Source: an uncultured Clostridia bacterium
GTDB taxonomy: Bacteria > Bacillota > Clostridia > UBA1212 > UBA1255
NCBI GenBank assembly: GCA_947625435.1
Contig: CANQOI010000019.1
Coordinates: forward strand, 1-38,143
DNA: 38,143 nucleotides
Direction: 5' to 3'
Shown: in pieces, positions 8,340-15,976 of the stretch
Layout: every line of letters starts with the position of its first letter
Numbering within the stretch: position 1 is the first letter of the stretch
Notes under the pieces: model-generated
Told to the model about the DNA's origin: nothing
Database searches by the model: none
The model's input: the letters and a program-made list of their open reading frames with translations, nothing else
Translations under genes and position numbers: made by a program

Positions 8340-8845
8340 ATGAATGAATATCCGGATAAATTTCATTTGTCGCCGGAGCAGAGCATATTTATTGCTAAAA
8401 AGAAATGGGATGAAAACATCTACTGCGGTATGCGAATGGAGAACCGGGCAGTCACTTTCCCGCAGACCAAAACGATCCTGAGCGGCGTGAATGTCCCGAA
8501 TGTACAGCTTGATGATATACAGGCTATTCTCAATATGCGGGACGCATGGAGATATCTGCTGAATACCGTGAATGACCCACTCACTCTCGATTATCTCTGT
8601 AAGCTGAACGGATTGATCGCAAGAAATGAGGCCTTGGAATGGGGAAAACTTCGCACAGGCACCGTGGGTATTTCCGGCACGGGCTATATACCTCCCGTGC
8701 CGTCGGAGGCTTCCGCACAGCGTGCTTTGCATGATATTATGAACAGCAATTCAACACATTGCTCCTTGCATACTACAGCACAGGAAACGGAGACCATTTA
8801 AAAGAATTCCTCTATGAATCCTGCATACAGGGGATCGATCTTTAA
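8340..8845 (+). pseudogene. Fic family protein, catalytic core deleted
   Basis: The first 140 or so codons (start 8340, ribosome binding site AAAGGAG) read as the N-terminal half of a Fic protein: LDYLCKLNGLIARNEAL, then GTVGISGTGYIPPVP and a HDIMNS segment. The reading frame then runs out at 8801. In another frame, bases 8745-8845 read as the C-terminal end of the same family (LLLAYYSTGNGDHLKEFLYE through QGIDL and stop). The part between, which should hold the HPFxxGN(G/K)R AMPylation motif, is missing, and the junction near 8745 is out of frame. The gene is therefore dead. Its TAA overlaps the stop codon of the convergent XRE gene by two bases. Confidence 0.8.
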
Positions 8846-9291
8846 GCCGGCTCTTGTATTGCGCATATTTTCACTCCAAACAGATATTTCTTCCGAAGAT
8901 AGTCCGCGTGTTCAGGCGTGATCGCACCATCGCTGATCTCAGCCATGTTGATGCTGCCGTAAAGTTCTCCCCACAGGCAGTCCATGAGTCCGCTGTGCGT
9001 CCTCAGTCCGTCTTTGTATGCATCAAGATCGTGCTGCAGGTAGTCAGGCAGCCCGAATTCGTAAGACTGTTCACGCTCCGTTTCACGGATCCCGTCCTCG
9101 GTGAGCAGTTCCATTGAAACTCCGAGCGTTTTTGCCAACTTGTATACTGTTTCAGCGGAGCACTTTTCAAGTCTTGTCTTTCCGCTGCAGATATCATTCA
9201 GTGTTGTGTGAGGGATTCCGGCCTGAACAGCCAGCCGATACTTCGTAAGATTCCGCTTTGCGAGTAAATCTTCTATGATCATCGTGTTCAA
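8842..9291 (-). CDS. XRE-type HTH regulator, antitoxin-like
   Basis: 149 aa. The N-terminal 65 residues form a Cro/C1-type HTH (IEDLLAKRNLTKYRLAVQAG, then IPHTTLNDICSGKTRLEKCS and TVYKLAKTLGVSMELL). The remaining 80 residues are an acidic helical domain ending in EHADYLRKKYLFGV, seen in small regulators of toxin-antitoxin type; I do not know its function. ATG at 9291 with a GGAG ribosome binding site. A perfect palindrome at 9310-9321 just upstream is the probable operator. If it was an antitoxin, the only partner in sight is the convergent broken Fic gene, so it may now be an orphan. Confidence 0.75.
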   Translation of the reverse strand: MNTMIIEDLLAKRNLTKYRLAVQAGIPHTTLNDICSGKTRLEKCSAETVYKLAKTLGVSMELLTEDGIRETEREQSYEFGLPDYLQHDLDAYKDGLRTHSGLMDCLWGELYGSINMAEISDGAITPEHADYLRKKYLFGVKICAIQEPA

Positions 9292-9309
9292 CTCCTTGAT
9301 TTTATTATA

Positions 9310-9321
9310 TCGGCATGCCGA
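9310..9321. promoter_or_regulatory. Palindromic operator TCGGCATGCCGA
   Basis: A perfect 12-bp palindrome with AT-rich, partly symmetrical flanks (TATTATA on the left, AATAAAA on the right), ending about 18 bp before the XRE start codon. Position and form suggest autorepression by the XRE protein. Confidence 0.6.
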
Positions 9322-9348
9322 AATAAAATCAAGGGGTCATTAAAAATT

Positions 9349-10956
9349 TCACAGATAAAATGCGCAAAATTGAGCGCTTTCTCCTGTATAAAGTCCGGTG
9401 TCTTTCCAGAGGCGCGACAGCGTGAAACGCAATTCAACTACAGACATGGCAACATAGTATTCGAAATCGTCCTGTAAGTAGGCATTCGCATACCGGGCGA
9501 TGATCTCCTTCGCGGACGCGACAAGACTCTGCATATTCTCTTGAAGTATTTTATATTCCGAAAGTGACATCAAATATGCATCAAGCTTTTCTTTCATACC
9601 TTTCTGAAATACGAGCGCATTGACAAAGGCCGTACCGTCATTACGCATGACGCAGAAATTCTGCCCTATCAACTGTTGCAGGTTTTCTTTCTCGGCGTCG
9701 GAAAAATCTGCGGGATTCAAACCTTCCGCAATCCCCTTGAGCGTTATATTGAGATAGGCATACGGCACATCCATACCGTATCTCCTGTTTCCGAATACGG
9801 CATTTCCCGGAAGAGCTTGATAACCGTTCCATTGAGTACCGTTCCAAACGTTTCGGTTATTGCTGAAAGATACAGACGGCAATCGGCAGATGCAGCCCTG
9901 TTCAAAGCCGATAATTCCCCAGTTGCCGCCGTCGTCCCGTTTGAATTTTGAATACAGATTGCCGGAAAACGCAGAAATCTCTATTTGCGAAGCAATATAA
10001 AATGCAAAATACATCTGCGCGTCATCATTGCTGTATTCTCCGGTCGTCACACCCAACTCTCCGGCTTTTTCTAAGGCCTTTGCTGCGAGCTGCCAAATTA
10101 CCGAGGCATGCTGCTGCGTATATGCACAAACGATCTCATTGATCTCGTTCTGACACTCTTTAGGTTCAATAAAAAAGTTAGTCACATATTTTCCGTGATC
10201 CAATTTTTTCAGAAGTTCCGCTCTGACTAACAGTTCTACCTCTTCCTCCATATACGGAGCGGCAATTCCGAGTTCCATTGCAAGTTCCTGCAGCGAACAG
10301 GGATTGCTATGCGCCTCGCAAAGTATATTTACCGGAATCTTTCTTTGAATAGCTGACCACGGGAGTCCGGTGGGCTGATTTCCGGAAGCGCAAAACGCGA
10401 TCTGTTCCGGATCGTAACTTCTTTTTCCAAATTCTCTTGCCATATTCATACCTTCCTTCAATTTATTCCTTGCACGATGTAATTTTGATGTTACAGTTCC
10501 CTCAGGGAGACCGAGCGACAGGGCGATATCGCTGATCCTTCTGCCCTGCATGTAATAGGCAACAACAATATTGCGAAAATCTGATGTAATGAACGCCAAT
10601 TCACGACGAAGGAGCTGCAATTGCTCCTCATGTATCAGCGCTTCTTCCGGACCGGAGGTTTTGTCTTCAATTTCAAAATCTCCGATATCAGTGCCGGATA
10701 TCTCTTCGGAATGCTTATGCTTTTTCTCCGCCCATATACTGTAACGGTTACGCGCGATTCGCCATATCCATGCGGGAAAATTCTCAGGCACTGTACCTTT
10801 TTCCAATCCTGCAATAATATTCAGTAAAATATCGGATGTCAGATCCTCCGCTTCATGTGCGTTTCCGGTCTTTTTTAAGCAGTAATAGAATATTTTTTCC
10901 GCATGATCCTCCGCAAGATCATGTATCAGAGTATCTTCACAAACATTTCCTGCCAC
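9349..10956 (-). CDS. ECF-type RNA polymerase sigma factor with a large C-terminal extension
   Basis: 535 aa. Residues about 10-80 are sigma region 2 (YYCLKKTGNAHEAEDLTSDI and a WIWRIARNRYSIWAEKK segment); residues about 110-165 are region 4 (DIALSLGLPEGTVTSKLHRA). A usual ECF factor ends near residue 180. This one continues for 350 residues: a winged-helix-like segment at about 200-265 (CSLQELAMELGIAAPYMEEEVELL), then an alpha/beta region with repeated Trp/Asn-Gly motifs and a helical end. No membrane segment and no neighbouring anti-sigma gene are visible, so the extension may sense a signal and control the factor in cis. Start is GTG with AAGGAGG 8 nt upstream. ECF factors with fused C-terminal domains are known; this domain I cannot name. 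Confidence 0.85.
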   Translation of the reverse strand: MAGNVCEDTLIHDLAEDHAEKIFYYCLKKTGNAHEAEDLTSDILLNIIAGLEKGTVPENFPAWIWRIARNRYSIWAEKKHKHSEEISGTDIGDFEIEDKTSGPEEALIHEEQLQLLRRELAFITSDFRNIVVAYYMQGRRISDIALSLGLPEGTVTSKLHRARNKLKEGMNMAREFGKRSYDPEQIAFCASGNQPTGLPWSAIQRKIPVNILCEAHSNPCSLQELAMELGIAAPYMEEEVELLVRAELLKKLDHGKYVTNFFIEPKECQNEINEIVCAYTQQHASVIWQLAAKALEKAGELGVTTGEYSNDDAQMYFAFYIASQIEISAFSGNLYSKFKRDDGGNWGIIGFEQGCICRLPSVSFSNNRNVWNGTQWNGYQALPGNAVFGNRRYGMDVPYAYLNITLKGIAEGLNPADFSDAEKENLQQLIGQNFCVMRNDGTAFVNALVFQKGMKEKLDAYLMSLSEYKILQENMQSLVASAKEIIARYANAYLQDDFEYYVAMSVVELRFTLSRLWKDTGLYTGESAQFCAFYL

Positions 10957-10983
10957 TTTCTCAACCTCCTTTCACTTATATAG

Positions 10984-11003
10984 TGCGACAAAAAGGAATT
11001 TCA
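10984..11003 (-). promoter_or_regulatory. Possible ECF-type promoter of the sigma factor gene
   Basis: Read on the minus strand: TGAAATT, 7 bases of C/T-rich DNA, then GTCGCA, about 30 bp before the GTG start. This resembles the A-rich -35 / CGTC-like -10 layout of ECF promoters and would allow autoregulation. Spacing is judged by eye. Confidence 0.35.
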
Positions 11004-11050
11004 TTGCAAAAAAATTTGCGATGCATTTGCGTTTTTTCATATAAAAAAAG

Positions 11051-11096
11051 AACCCTGACCTCGACACACTTTGTATTTTGTATCAGGATCAGGTTT
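11051..11096 (+). terminator. Possible intrinsic terminator
   Basis: AACC(C)TGA (11051-11058) can pair with TCAGGTT (11089-11095), followed by a T run. The stem is short with a bulge and a long loop; no plus-strand gene ends just before it. Confidence 0.3.
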
Positions 11097-11100
11097 TTTA

Positions 11101-11353
11101 TTTGGATGGGTACTGCGATCCGGATGCACAGAGCTTTGATCTGAAGCGCCCTCTCTTCGGCGATTTTCGGTCATAATGCCGCAGCATATTTACCATGACG
11201 CCTTCATAATGTAGGACATGAAATTCCCCCTGTCTGTTATGATAAATCTTAGGCTATGTGACCGATACAATGATAGCATGAAAATATGGTGAAAGCAACA
11301 GGTGAAAAACGGCAAATGCACATACGGTGCAACCCTGCTGCTCTTTGTCTCCA
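11101..11353. other. Intergenic DNA without an intact gene
   Basis: Only short ORFs occur. On the minus strand an AGGGGGA ribosome binding site precedes ATG near 11223, but translation stops after 9 codons. A 32-codon basic ORF overlaps it. Both look like the decayed 5' end of a lost gene. Confidence 0.4.
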
Positions 11354-11660
11354 TCGAGTAGGGCGGAATTGCTCCGCCCTCTCACATCGCCGTACGTGCC
11401 GTTCGGTTTCGGTATTTCCACTCTTCTTACCGGCTGTGGGTTATTCTTTCTACTCCGTATCCGCCTTTATATCAGGTTTCTGTTTGTAAGGCTGCGATTT
11501 CGCTATCCCTTCTTCTCGCCTGCTCCTTGCGAAGCAAACCTTGGAGTCGCTCTTAGGTTCGTCGGCAACTACGCCCCTTGTGGACTTTCACCACAGACCG
11601 ACGGCATGCCCGTCATACCGAAAATCGCGCAAACCCGCAGGCTAACGCGATTTTTCAGTA
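11354..11660 (-). mobile_element. Group II intron remnant without reverse transcriptase
   Basis: Read on the minus strand, this shows hallmarks of a bacterial group II intron. The 5' part contains GTGGTGAAAGTCCACAAGGG and GTTGCCGACGAACCTAAGAG-type domain I sequence. The 3' part reads ACCGAACGGCACGTACGG, then GTGAGAGGGCGGAGCAATTC and a closing CCGCCCTACTC, matching domain V/VI (stem AGGGCGGA at 11360-11367 with TCCGCCCT at 11373-11380). No intron-encoded protein frame remains between the halves, which lie only about 200 bp apart, so this is a deleted, immobile copy. Exact ends are uncertain. Confidence 0.6.
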
Positions 11661-11967
11661 GCAGGGGCAAAAGGATTTAAACCGTCGGCACACCGGTTTT
11701 GGAGCGACTGTGGGAGAGACATTAGAGAGCATCTCTCGCCCCAAAATCCGCACCGTTGCGGCAATTTTGTTCACCACCCGCACGCCAAGAACAAAATTGA
11801 TGCTATTTTGATGATATGAACAATTCTCTCCGCCAACAGGACAGATGATTGCGGATAAACCTATTTCGAAAGTGAATAGCACTCGTTTCATAAGGTTCAA
11901 ATTTTGCGCCGCTGTAAACAAAGAAAATGCTCTCCTGTTTGATCGATTGACAAGCGCACAGATTACT
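11661..11967. other. Intergenic DNA between intron remnant and lysR
   Basis: No convincing gene. The left end carries the stem GAAAATCGCG (11620-11629) with CGCGATTTTT (11646-11655). A 38-bp segment at 11893-11930 resembles 19066-19102 (see the repeat entries). A minus-strand ORF across the region has no ribosome binding site and its predicted protein is unlike any family I know. Confidence 0.4.
11893..11930. repeat. Dispersed direct repeat, left copy
   Basis: Resembles 19066-19102 over about 37 bp, with an identical core GTAAACAAAGAAAA. The two copies are in the same orientation and bracket 7.2 kb of accessory genes. Confidence 0.4.
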
Positions 11968-11993
11968 TTACCCGTTTAAGTTCTTGAACAGAT
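11968..11993. repeat. 26-bp inverted repeat, left copy
   Basis: A perfect 26-bp match to the reverse complement of 16970-16995. This copy encodes the last codons and stop of the LysR protein (ending FKNLNG). Confidence 0.9.
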
Positions 11994-12852
11994 CTTTACA
12001 AATCGTCAATGCCTGTTCCTGCAATGAATAGAAGCGTTTGTTTTTATGGTGAGCAAGATGATAATTCCGGTTAAAATCGCAGTCGGTTATCGTGACCGTT
12101 TTCAATTTTCCCTGTTCGACCCATTCTTTGACCAGATTTTGCGGCAGGACGGCGATTCCGTTTCCGGCAGCGGCGCAGGCGATCAACGCTTGATTACTTG
12201 CCGATTCTATCATCGGCGTTGCGGTAAGATTGTTGACCGAAAGCGTTGCGTCAAGCAAATCCCTTGACGCACTGCCGGGTTCCCGCAGAAGCAGAGGATA
12301 CTTTGTTAATTCCTCTAAGGTGATTTCCTTTGGAACCGCAAATTGGCAGGAGGAAACTGCCGTCAGTCGGTCGTGAAATACAGCCTCCGTTACAAGGTGA
12401 CTCGAATGAATATTTCCTTCCACAAAGGCAAAGTCAAGACTTCCGTTCACGAGCAGTCCCTCGATCACCGAAGTCTGCCGAATGGCGACGGATAAACGGA
12501 TCTGCGGCAATTCCCGATGGATCGCCGCAACCATTTGCGGCATAAACAGTCTGCCTATGGTGAGGGATGCGCCGATGTGTAAATCCGTATTCGTTTCGCT
12601 TTCCCATGCAAGATGTTCAAAATCATCAAAGGAAGCAACGGTTTCTTTCGCTTTCGCAAGCAACCGCTTCCCGCTGTCCGTCAAAACAAGCCGATTGCCG
12701 AAACGGTCAAACAATATCACATTGTAGTATTTTTCAATCTCCGCTATCGTCTGACTGACTGCGGGCTGGGCAACATATAGGGCGCTTGCCGCCTTTGTGA
12801 TCCCGCCCGCTTCACAAACCGCAATAAAAGTTTTCAGATGCCGCACCGTCAT
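11968..12852 (-). CDS. LysR-type transcriptional regulator
   Basis: 294 aa. The N-terminal winged HTH covers residues 1-60 (MTVRHLKTFIAVCEAGGITK, AASALYVAQPAVSQTIAEIE); a periplasmic-binding-protein-like effector domain covers about 88-290. Length is typical. It is divergent from the lgt-chrA-chrA operon and probably controls it; LysR genes next to paired short chrA genes are common in Clostridia. Effector unknown. A dyad ATAAC-N6-GTTAT lies 6 bp before its start codon, consistent with autoregulation. The gene's 3' end is part of the 26-bp inverted repeat. Confidence 0.9.
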   Translation of the reverse strand: MTVRHLKTFIAVCEAGGITKAASALYVAQPAVSQTIAEIEKYYNVILFDRFGNRLVLTDSGKRLLAKAKETVASFDDFEHLAWESETNTDLHIGASLTIGRLFMPQMVAAIHRELPQIRLSVAIRQTSVIEGLLVNGSLDFAFVEGNIHSSHLVTEAVFHDRLTAVSSCQFAVPKEITLEELTKYPLLLREPGSASRDLLDATLSVNNLTATPMIESASNQALIACAAAGNGIAVLPQNLVKEWVEQGKLKTVTITDCDFNRNYHLAHHKNKRFYSLQEQALTICKDLFKNLNG

Positions 12853-12858
12853 ATTAAT

Positions 12859-12874
12859 ATAACCTTTCTGTTAT
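12859..12874. promoter_or_regulatory. Possible LysR binding site ATAAC-N6-GTTAT
   Basis: An inverted repeat of LysR-box size in the 103-bp lysR-lgt intergenic region, next to the lysR start. AT-rich sequence downstream (TAAGATTATACTA) could contain the lgt promoter. Confidence 0.45.
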
Positions 12875-12955
12875 GGACTTGATAAGATTATACTATTTTA
12901 CTTATTGAATATCAAGCGCTATACTGAAATGAATCAACGAGAGGCAGGGCGGCGT

Positions 12956-13714
12956 ATGTTTCCAAACGCAATTTTCGGTTTCATTCATTTGTACGGTCTT
13001 ATGATCGGAATAGGTATTTTATCCGCTTTCGGCGTTCTTTTCCTTTATGGAAAGAGATTGTCGATCGACGGCAAATTTACGGACTTCCTGTTTTACAACG
13101 GGATCGTGTCTATTGCGTTCGGATTTCTGTCTGCAACGCTGTTTCAATCGGTCTATAACTATATCAAAAATCCGGGCGAGGGATTTCGCTTTGGAAGCGG
13201 AATGACATTCCTCGGCGGTCTGATCGGCGGTGTTGTCTGCTTTTTGATCGGTTATGCTATCTTCCGAAAAAGATATACGGCAAAGCTGTCCGATGTGATC
13301 TCTGTTTTGCCATGCTGTATTACGATAGCGCACGGCTTTGGGCGTATCGGCTGTTTTTTCGCCGGGTGCTGCTACGGAAAAGAAACGGAGTCTGTTTTAG
13401 GTGTGAAATTTCCAAATTTGGCGCATCCCGTCTATCCGACACAGTTATATGAAGCCGCTTTCCTGTTTTTTCTGTTCGCACTCTGTTCAGTGCTACTCTT
13501 AAAAAAGCATTACCGGCATAATATGAGCCTGTACCTGATCTGCTACGGTGTGTTTCGATTTCTGATCGAGTTTCTGCGGGGCGATGACAGAGGGCAGCTA
13601 TTCGGGAACATTTCTCCTTCGCAGTTTTGGTCGCTTCTCATGGTGATCGCAGGCGTAATTCTCTATTGCATTATGAGGTATATGGATGGAAAGCGGAATG
13701 AAAAAACTATTTAA
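12956..13714 (+). CDS. lgt: Prolipoprotein diacylglyceryl transferase family protein
   Basis: 252 aa, integral membrane protein with about 7 segments. Lgt moves diacylglycerol from phosphatidylglycerol to the lipobox Cys of prolipoproteins. The signature is clear: HGFGRIGCFFAGCCYG (about residues 128-143), HPVYPTQLYEA, and FRFLIEFLRGDDRGQ. I chose ATG 12956 (MFPNAIF, the usual family start, with an AGGCAGGG site) over an in-frame ATG at 12905 that lacks a ribosome binding site. The gene overlaps chrA1 by 17 nt, so they share an operon. Lgt is normally a single housekeeping gene; this copy inside a chromate-transporter operon may be a paralogue with a changed role. Confidence 0.85.
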   Translation: MFPNAIFGFIHLYGLMIGIGILSAFGVLFLYGKRLSIDGKFTDFLFYNGIVSIAFGFLSATLFQSVYNYIKNPGEGFRFGSGMTFLGGLIGGVVCFLIGYAIFRKRYTAKLSDVISVLPCCITIAHGFGRIGCFFAGCCYGKETESVLGVKFPNLAHPVYPTQLYEAAFLFFLFALCSVLLLKKHYRHNMSLYLICYGVFRFLIEFLRGDDRGQLFGNISPSQFWSLLMVIAGVILYCIMRYMDGKRNEKTI

Positions 13715-14279
13715 CCTCTTTTTTATCATGCTGAAGATCGGTCTGTTTACCTTTGGCGGCGGTTATGCCATGATCGCTCTGCTGGAAAATGAATTTGTTT
13801 CTAAACGCCGCTGGATGCAAACAGATGAATTCTCGGATATGGTCGCTATTGCCGAATCCACGCCCGGCCCGATCGCGATCAACGCCGCCACCTATATCGG
13901 CTATCAACAAAACGGAGTTCTCGGTTCGGCCGCCGCCACAATCGGCGTCTGTATTCCGTCCTTTGTTATTATCTTTTTGATTTCTCTGTTCTTTGATGCT
14001 TTTCAGCAGATACGGTGGGTGGCGGCGGCTTTCAAGGGAATCCAGATCGGCGTAGTCGTTCTGATCCTGTCGGCGGGACTGAAAATGCTGCGACAAATGC
14101 GAAAAACGATCTATAATATCGTGTGCGTCGGTCTTACGGTGGTCTGCCTTGTGTTATGCTCGCTATTTGCCGTAAACTTTTCATCGGTTTTTTATATTCT
14201 CATCGGCGCGGTGATCGGCATAGGCGTTTATTCCGTGAAACGACTGAGCGAACGTAGGAAAACGGAGGCAAAAAAATGA
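13698..14279 (+). CDS. chrA: Chromate transporter half-protein (ChrA family), first subunit
   Basis: 193 aa (197 if ATG 13686 is used). One CHR domain with about 6 membrane segments. The signature FGGGYAMIALLENEFV is near the N-terminus, followed by STPGPIAINAATYIGY. Short CHR proteins work as pairs encoded by adjacent genes; some export chromate, many have unknown natural anions. Its start lies inside lgt and its stop overlaps the start of the second chrA (ATGA), so translation is coupled. A LysR regulator is divergent. Substrate not proven. Confidence 0.9.
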   Translation: MKKLFNLFFIMLKIGLFTFGGGYAMIALLENEFVSKRRWMQTDEFSDMVAIAESTPGPIAINAATYIGYQQNGVLGSAAATIGVCIPSFVIIFLISLFFDAFQQIRWVAAAFKGIQIGVVVLILSAGLKMLRQMRKTIYNIVCVGLTVVCLVLCSLFAVNFSSVFYILIGAVIGIGVYSVKRLSERRKTEAKK

Positions 14280-14872
14280 TTTACCTCCGGCTTTTCCTGA
14301 CCTTTTTAAAAATCGGCGCCGTTTCCTTCGGCGGCGGATACGGAATGATCTCGCTGATACGGGAAGAAGTTCTGTCGCACGGCTGGCTGACAGAAGAACA
14401 GCTCCTCCGCTTTATTGCCGTATCCGAAAGTACTCCGGGGCCGATCGCCGTCAATATGGCGACCTTTATCGGTTCTTCACAGGCGGGATTTTTCGGCGCG
14501 CTTGTCGCCACCTTCGGGGTCGTCCTGCCGTCCTTTATTGTGATCCTGCTGATTGCGGCGCTTTTGAAAAAAGTGATGAAATACGCCGGCGTGCAGGCGG
14601 CTCTAAACGGAATACGTCCGGTCATTACAGGACTGATTTTAGGAACGGCACTTATCCTGCTTTTAAGTGCCGTAGCCAATATTCAAACCATGCACGACCC
14701 TGTTTTATGGGACTGGAAAGCGGGCGTTATTTTTGCCATTCTCGCTGTGTCGGCGGCGGCGTATTCAAAATTCCGAAAGAAGCCGTTTTCTCCGATTCTG
14801 TTGCTGCTGCTTTCGGGAGTTATGGGGATTTTGTTCTATCTAAACTGTTTGTTTACGGAGGCATTACCATGA
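14276..14872 (+). CDS. chrA: Chromate transporter half-protein (ChrA family), second subunit
   Basis: 198 aa, one CHR domain: FGGGYGMISLIREEVL near residue 18 and SESTPGPIAVNMATFIG near residue 50, then about five further membrane segments. Pairs with the preceding half-protein, with which it shares an ATGA overlap. Its own stop overlaps the MBL start in the same way (ATGA at 14869-14872), so four genes, lgt to MBL, are translationally linked. Confidence 0.9.
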   Translation: MIYLRLFLTFLKIGAVSFGGGYGMISLIREEVLSHGWLTEEQLLRFIAVSESTPGPIAVNMATFIGSSQAGFFGALVATFGVVLPSFIVILLIAALLKKVMKYAGVQAALNGIRPVITGLILGTALILLLSAVANIQTMHDPVLWDWKAGVIFAILAVSAAAYSKFRKKPFSPILLLLLSGVMGILFYLNCLFTEALP

Positions 14873-15516
14873 GAATTCAGCAAATTAGAAGCGCAACGCT
14901 TAAAATCCAATACGGCGATCAGACGATCCTGCTCGACCCGTGGCTGCAGGATCAGGGAACGGGATTTTCCGCATCCACCGTCCGGCCGGAGATGAACGGC
15001 GTCCGCAGCCCCTTGAACGCTCTGCCGATGACGCCGGAGGAAATTCTTGCCGGGGTAGATTTCTGCCTTGTAACGCACATTCACCCGGATCATTTCACGG
15101 CGGATTATCTGCCCAAAGGGATGAAGATCATCGTTCAAAACGGAGAAGACCGGCAGGAAGCAAATTCTATGGGTTTTGAAAATGTTACGTCCTTTGAGGG
15201 AGACATAATGGATATCGGTTCGGTCACGATTACCAAGGTTCCGGCCATTCATGGGGATAACGAAGAGCTTGTGAAATGGATGGGGATCGGCAGCGGGTAC
15301 ATCCTGAGCGGAGAGCGCAAAACGGGGAACAGCTTTTGCTATAAAGGCACGGATAAAAGAAAGCCACAGACCTCTTTTTTAGAATTACTTCCGGCCCGTA
15401 TTGCAGTAATACTTTTGAAAAGTCCACCAGTTCTTTTGCTTCCGTCGTTCGAAGATAGCGCGCATCCAGCGCATCCGGTCCCAGTCGGAAGCGATCCAAC
15501 GCATCTGCATCCTTGA
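14869..15516 (+). pseudogene. MBL-fold hydrolase, 3' end lost
   Basis: Starts at ATG 14869 behind GGAGG. The first 150 residues are a metallo-beta-lactamase-fold protein of the UlaG/YcjY-like group: TILLDPWLQDQG, THIHPDHFTADYLP (the HxHxDH metal motif), and a later AIHGDNEE. After SGYILSGERKT (near 15320) the family sequence, which should continue with a LYLAGD-type strand, stops. The remaining frame to 15516 is only the reverse reading of the HD gene on the other strand. About one third of the protein is gone and the metal site is incomplete. Confidence 0.75.
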
Positions 15517-15955
15517 AAATCTGATACAGCAAAACCGCAGTCTGATCATCGGGAAATTTCTCACGCAGGATTTGCAAACCAGTTTCATCGTCACGATCAC
15601 GGTACGCCATGACATAGTATACACGGGCGTCATAGGCTGTCACCATATTTTTGCAACAGGTGCGGTAGTAATCCGCCGCCCGTTGCCTGTGCCCCACGTC
15701 CGGCCAGTCATCCATCCGTCTGGAGTCATGGAACACCGCTGCCGCCGCGAGCGCGTTCAGTTCAGCAGTGTGTAGGTTTTTGAGTTTCCCTATAATCAGC
15801 ACCAGAAGCAGTACACGGGAACAGTGTGATTTTGTGTGCCAGTCTTTTCCTGTTTTCCAAAAGTCAGTCTTTTTCTCCATCAATTCAGACCAGCTTCTAT
15901 AAAGCTGCTCTATATTTTCCAGCGCGCTCTCTATTCTGGCTATTATCATGTTCAT
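15230..15955 (-). CDS. HD domain phosphohydrolase-like protein with a chimeric C-terminus
   Basis: Reads as an HD family protein of about 190 residues: a KDWHTKSHCSRVLLLVL helix with the first His, AAAVFHDSRRMDD with the HD pair, GHRQRAADYYRTCC, and KDADALDRFRLGP with the final Asp. Such proteins are metal-dependent phosphohydrolases; no substrate can be named. The last 50 residues, after about VILKK (near 15390), match no family and are the reverse of the MBL gene. The core may therefore be intact, with a foreign tail. Start ATG 15955; a GGTGAATGAACATG context gives weak ribosome binding. The two genes were joined tail to tail by a deletion. Confidence 0.6.
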   Translation of the reverse strand: MNMIIARIESALENIEQLYRSWSELMEKKTDFWKTGKDWHTKSHCSRVLLLVLIIGKLKNLHTAELNALAAAAVFHDSRRMDDWPDVGHRQRAADYYRTCCKNMVTAYDARVYYVMAYRDRDDETGLQILREKFPDDQTAVLLYQIFKDADALDRFRLGPDALDARYLRTTEAKELVDFSKVLLQYGPEVILKKRSVAFFYPCLYSKSCSPFCALRSGCTRCRSPSISQALRYPHEWPEPW

Positions 15956-15976
15956 TCACCTGATAATCCTCCGTAT

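Noticed and set aside
11216-11225. Nine-codon ORF MSYIMKASW behind AGGGGGA as a leader peptide
   Set aside because: Nothing follows it on the minus strand that it could control; it looks like the stub of a lost gene.
11655-11921. An 88-codon minus-strand frame between intron remnant and lysR
   Set aside because: No ribosome binding site, no recognisable family, and its 3' part lies in intron-like non-coding sequence.
12905-12955. Longer lgt start
   Set aside because: No ribosome binding site and an unusual hydrophilic extension; ATG 12956 fits the family and has a site.
14707-14868. A longer start for the MBL protein inside chrA2
   Set aside because: ATG 14869 has GGAGG and the family N-terminus; the extra residues are only the chrA2 gene in another frame.
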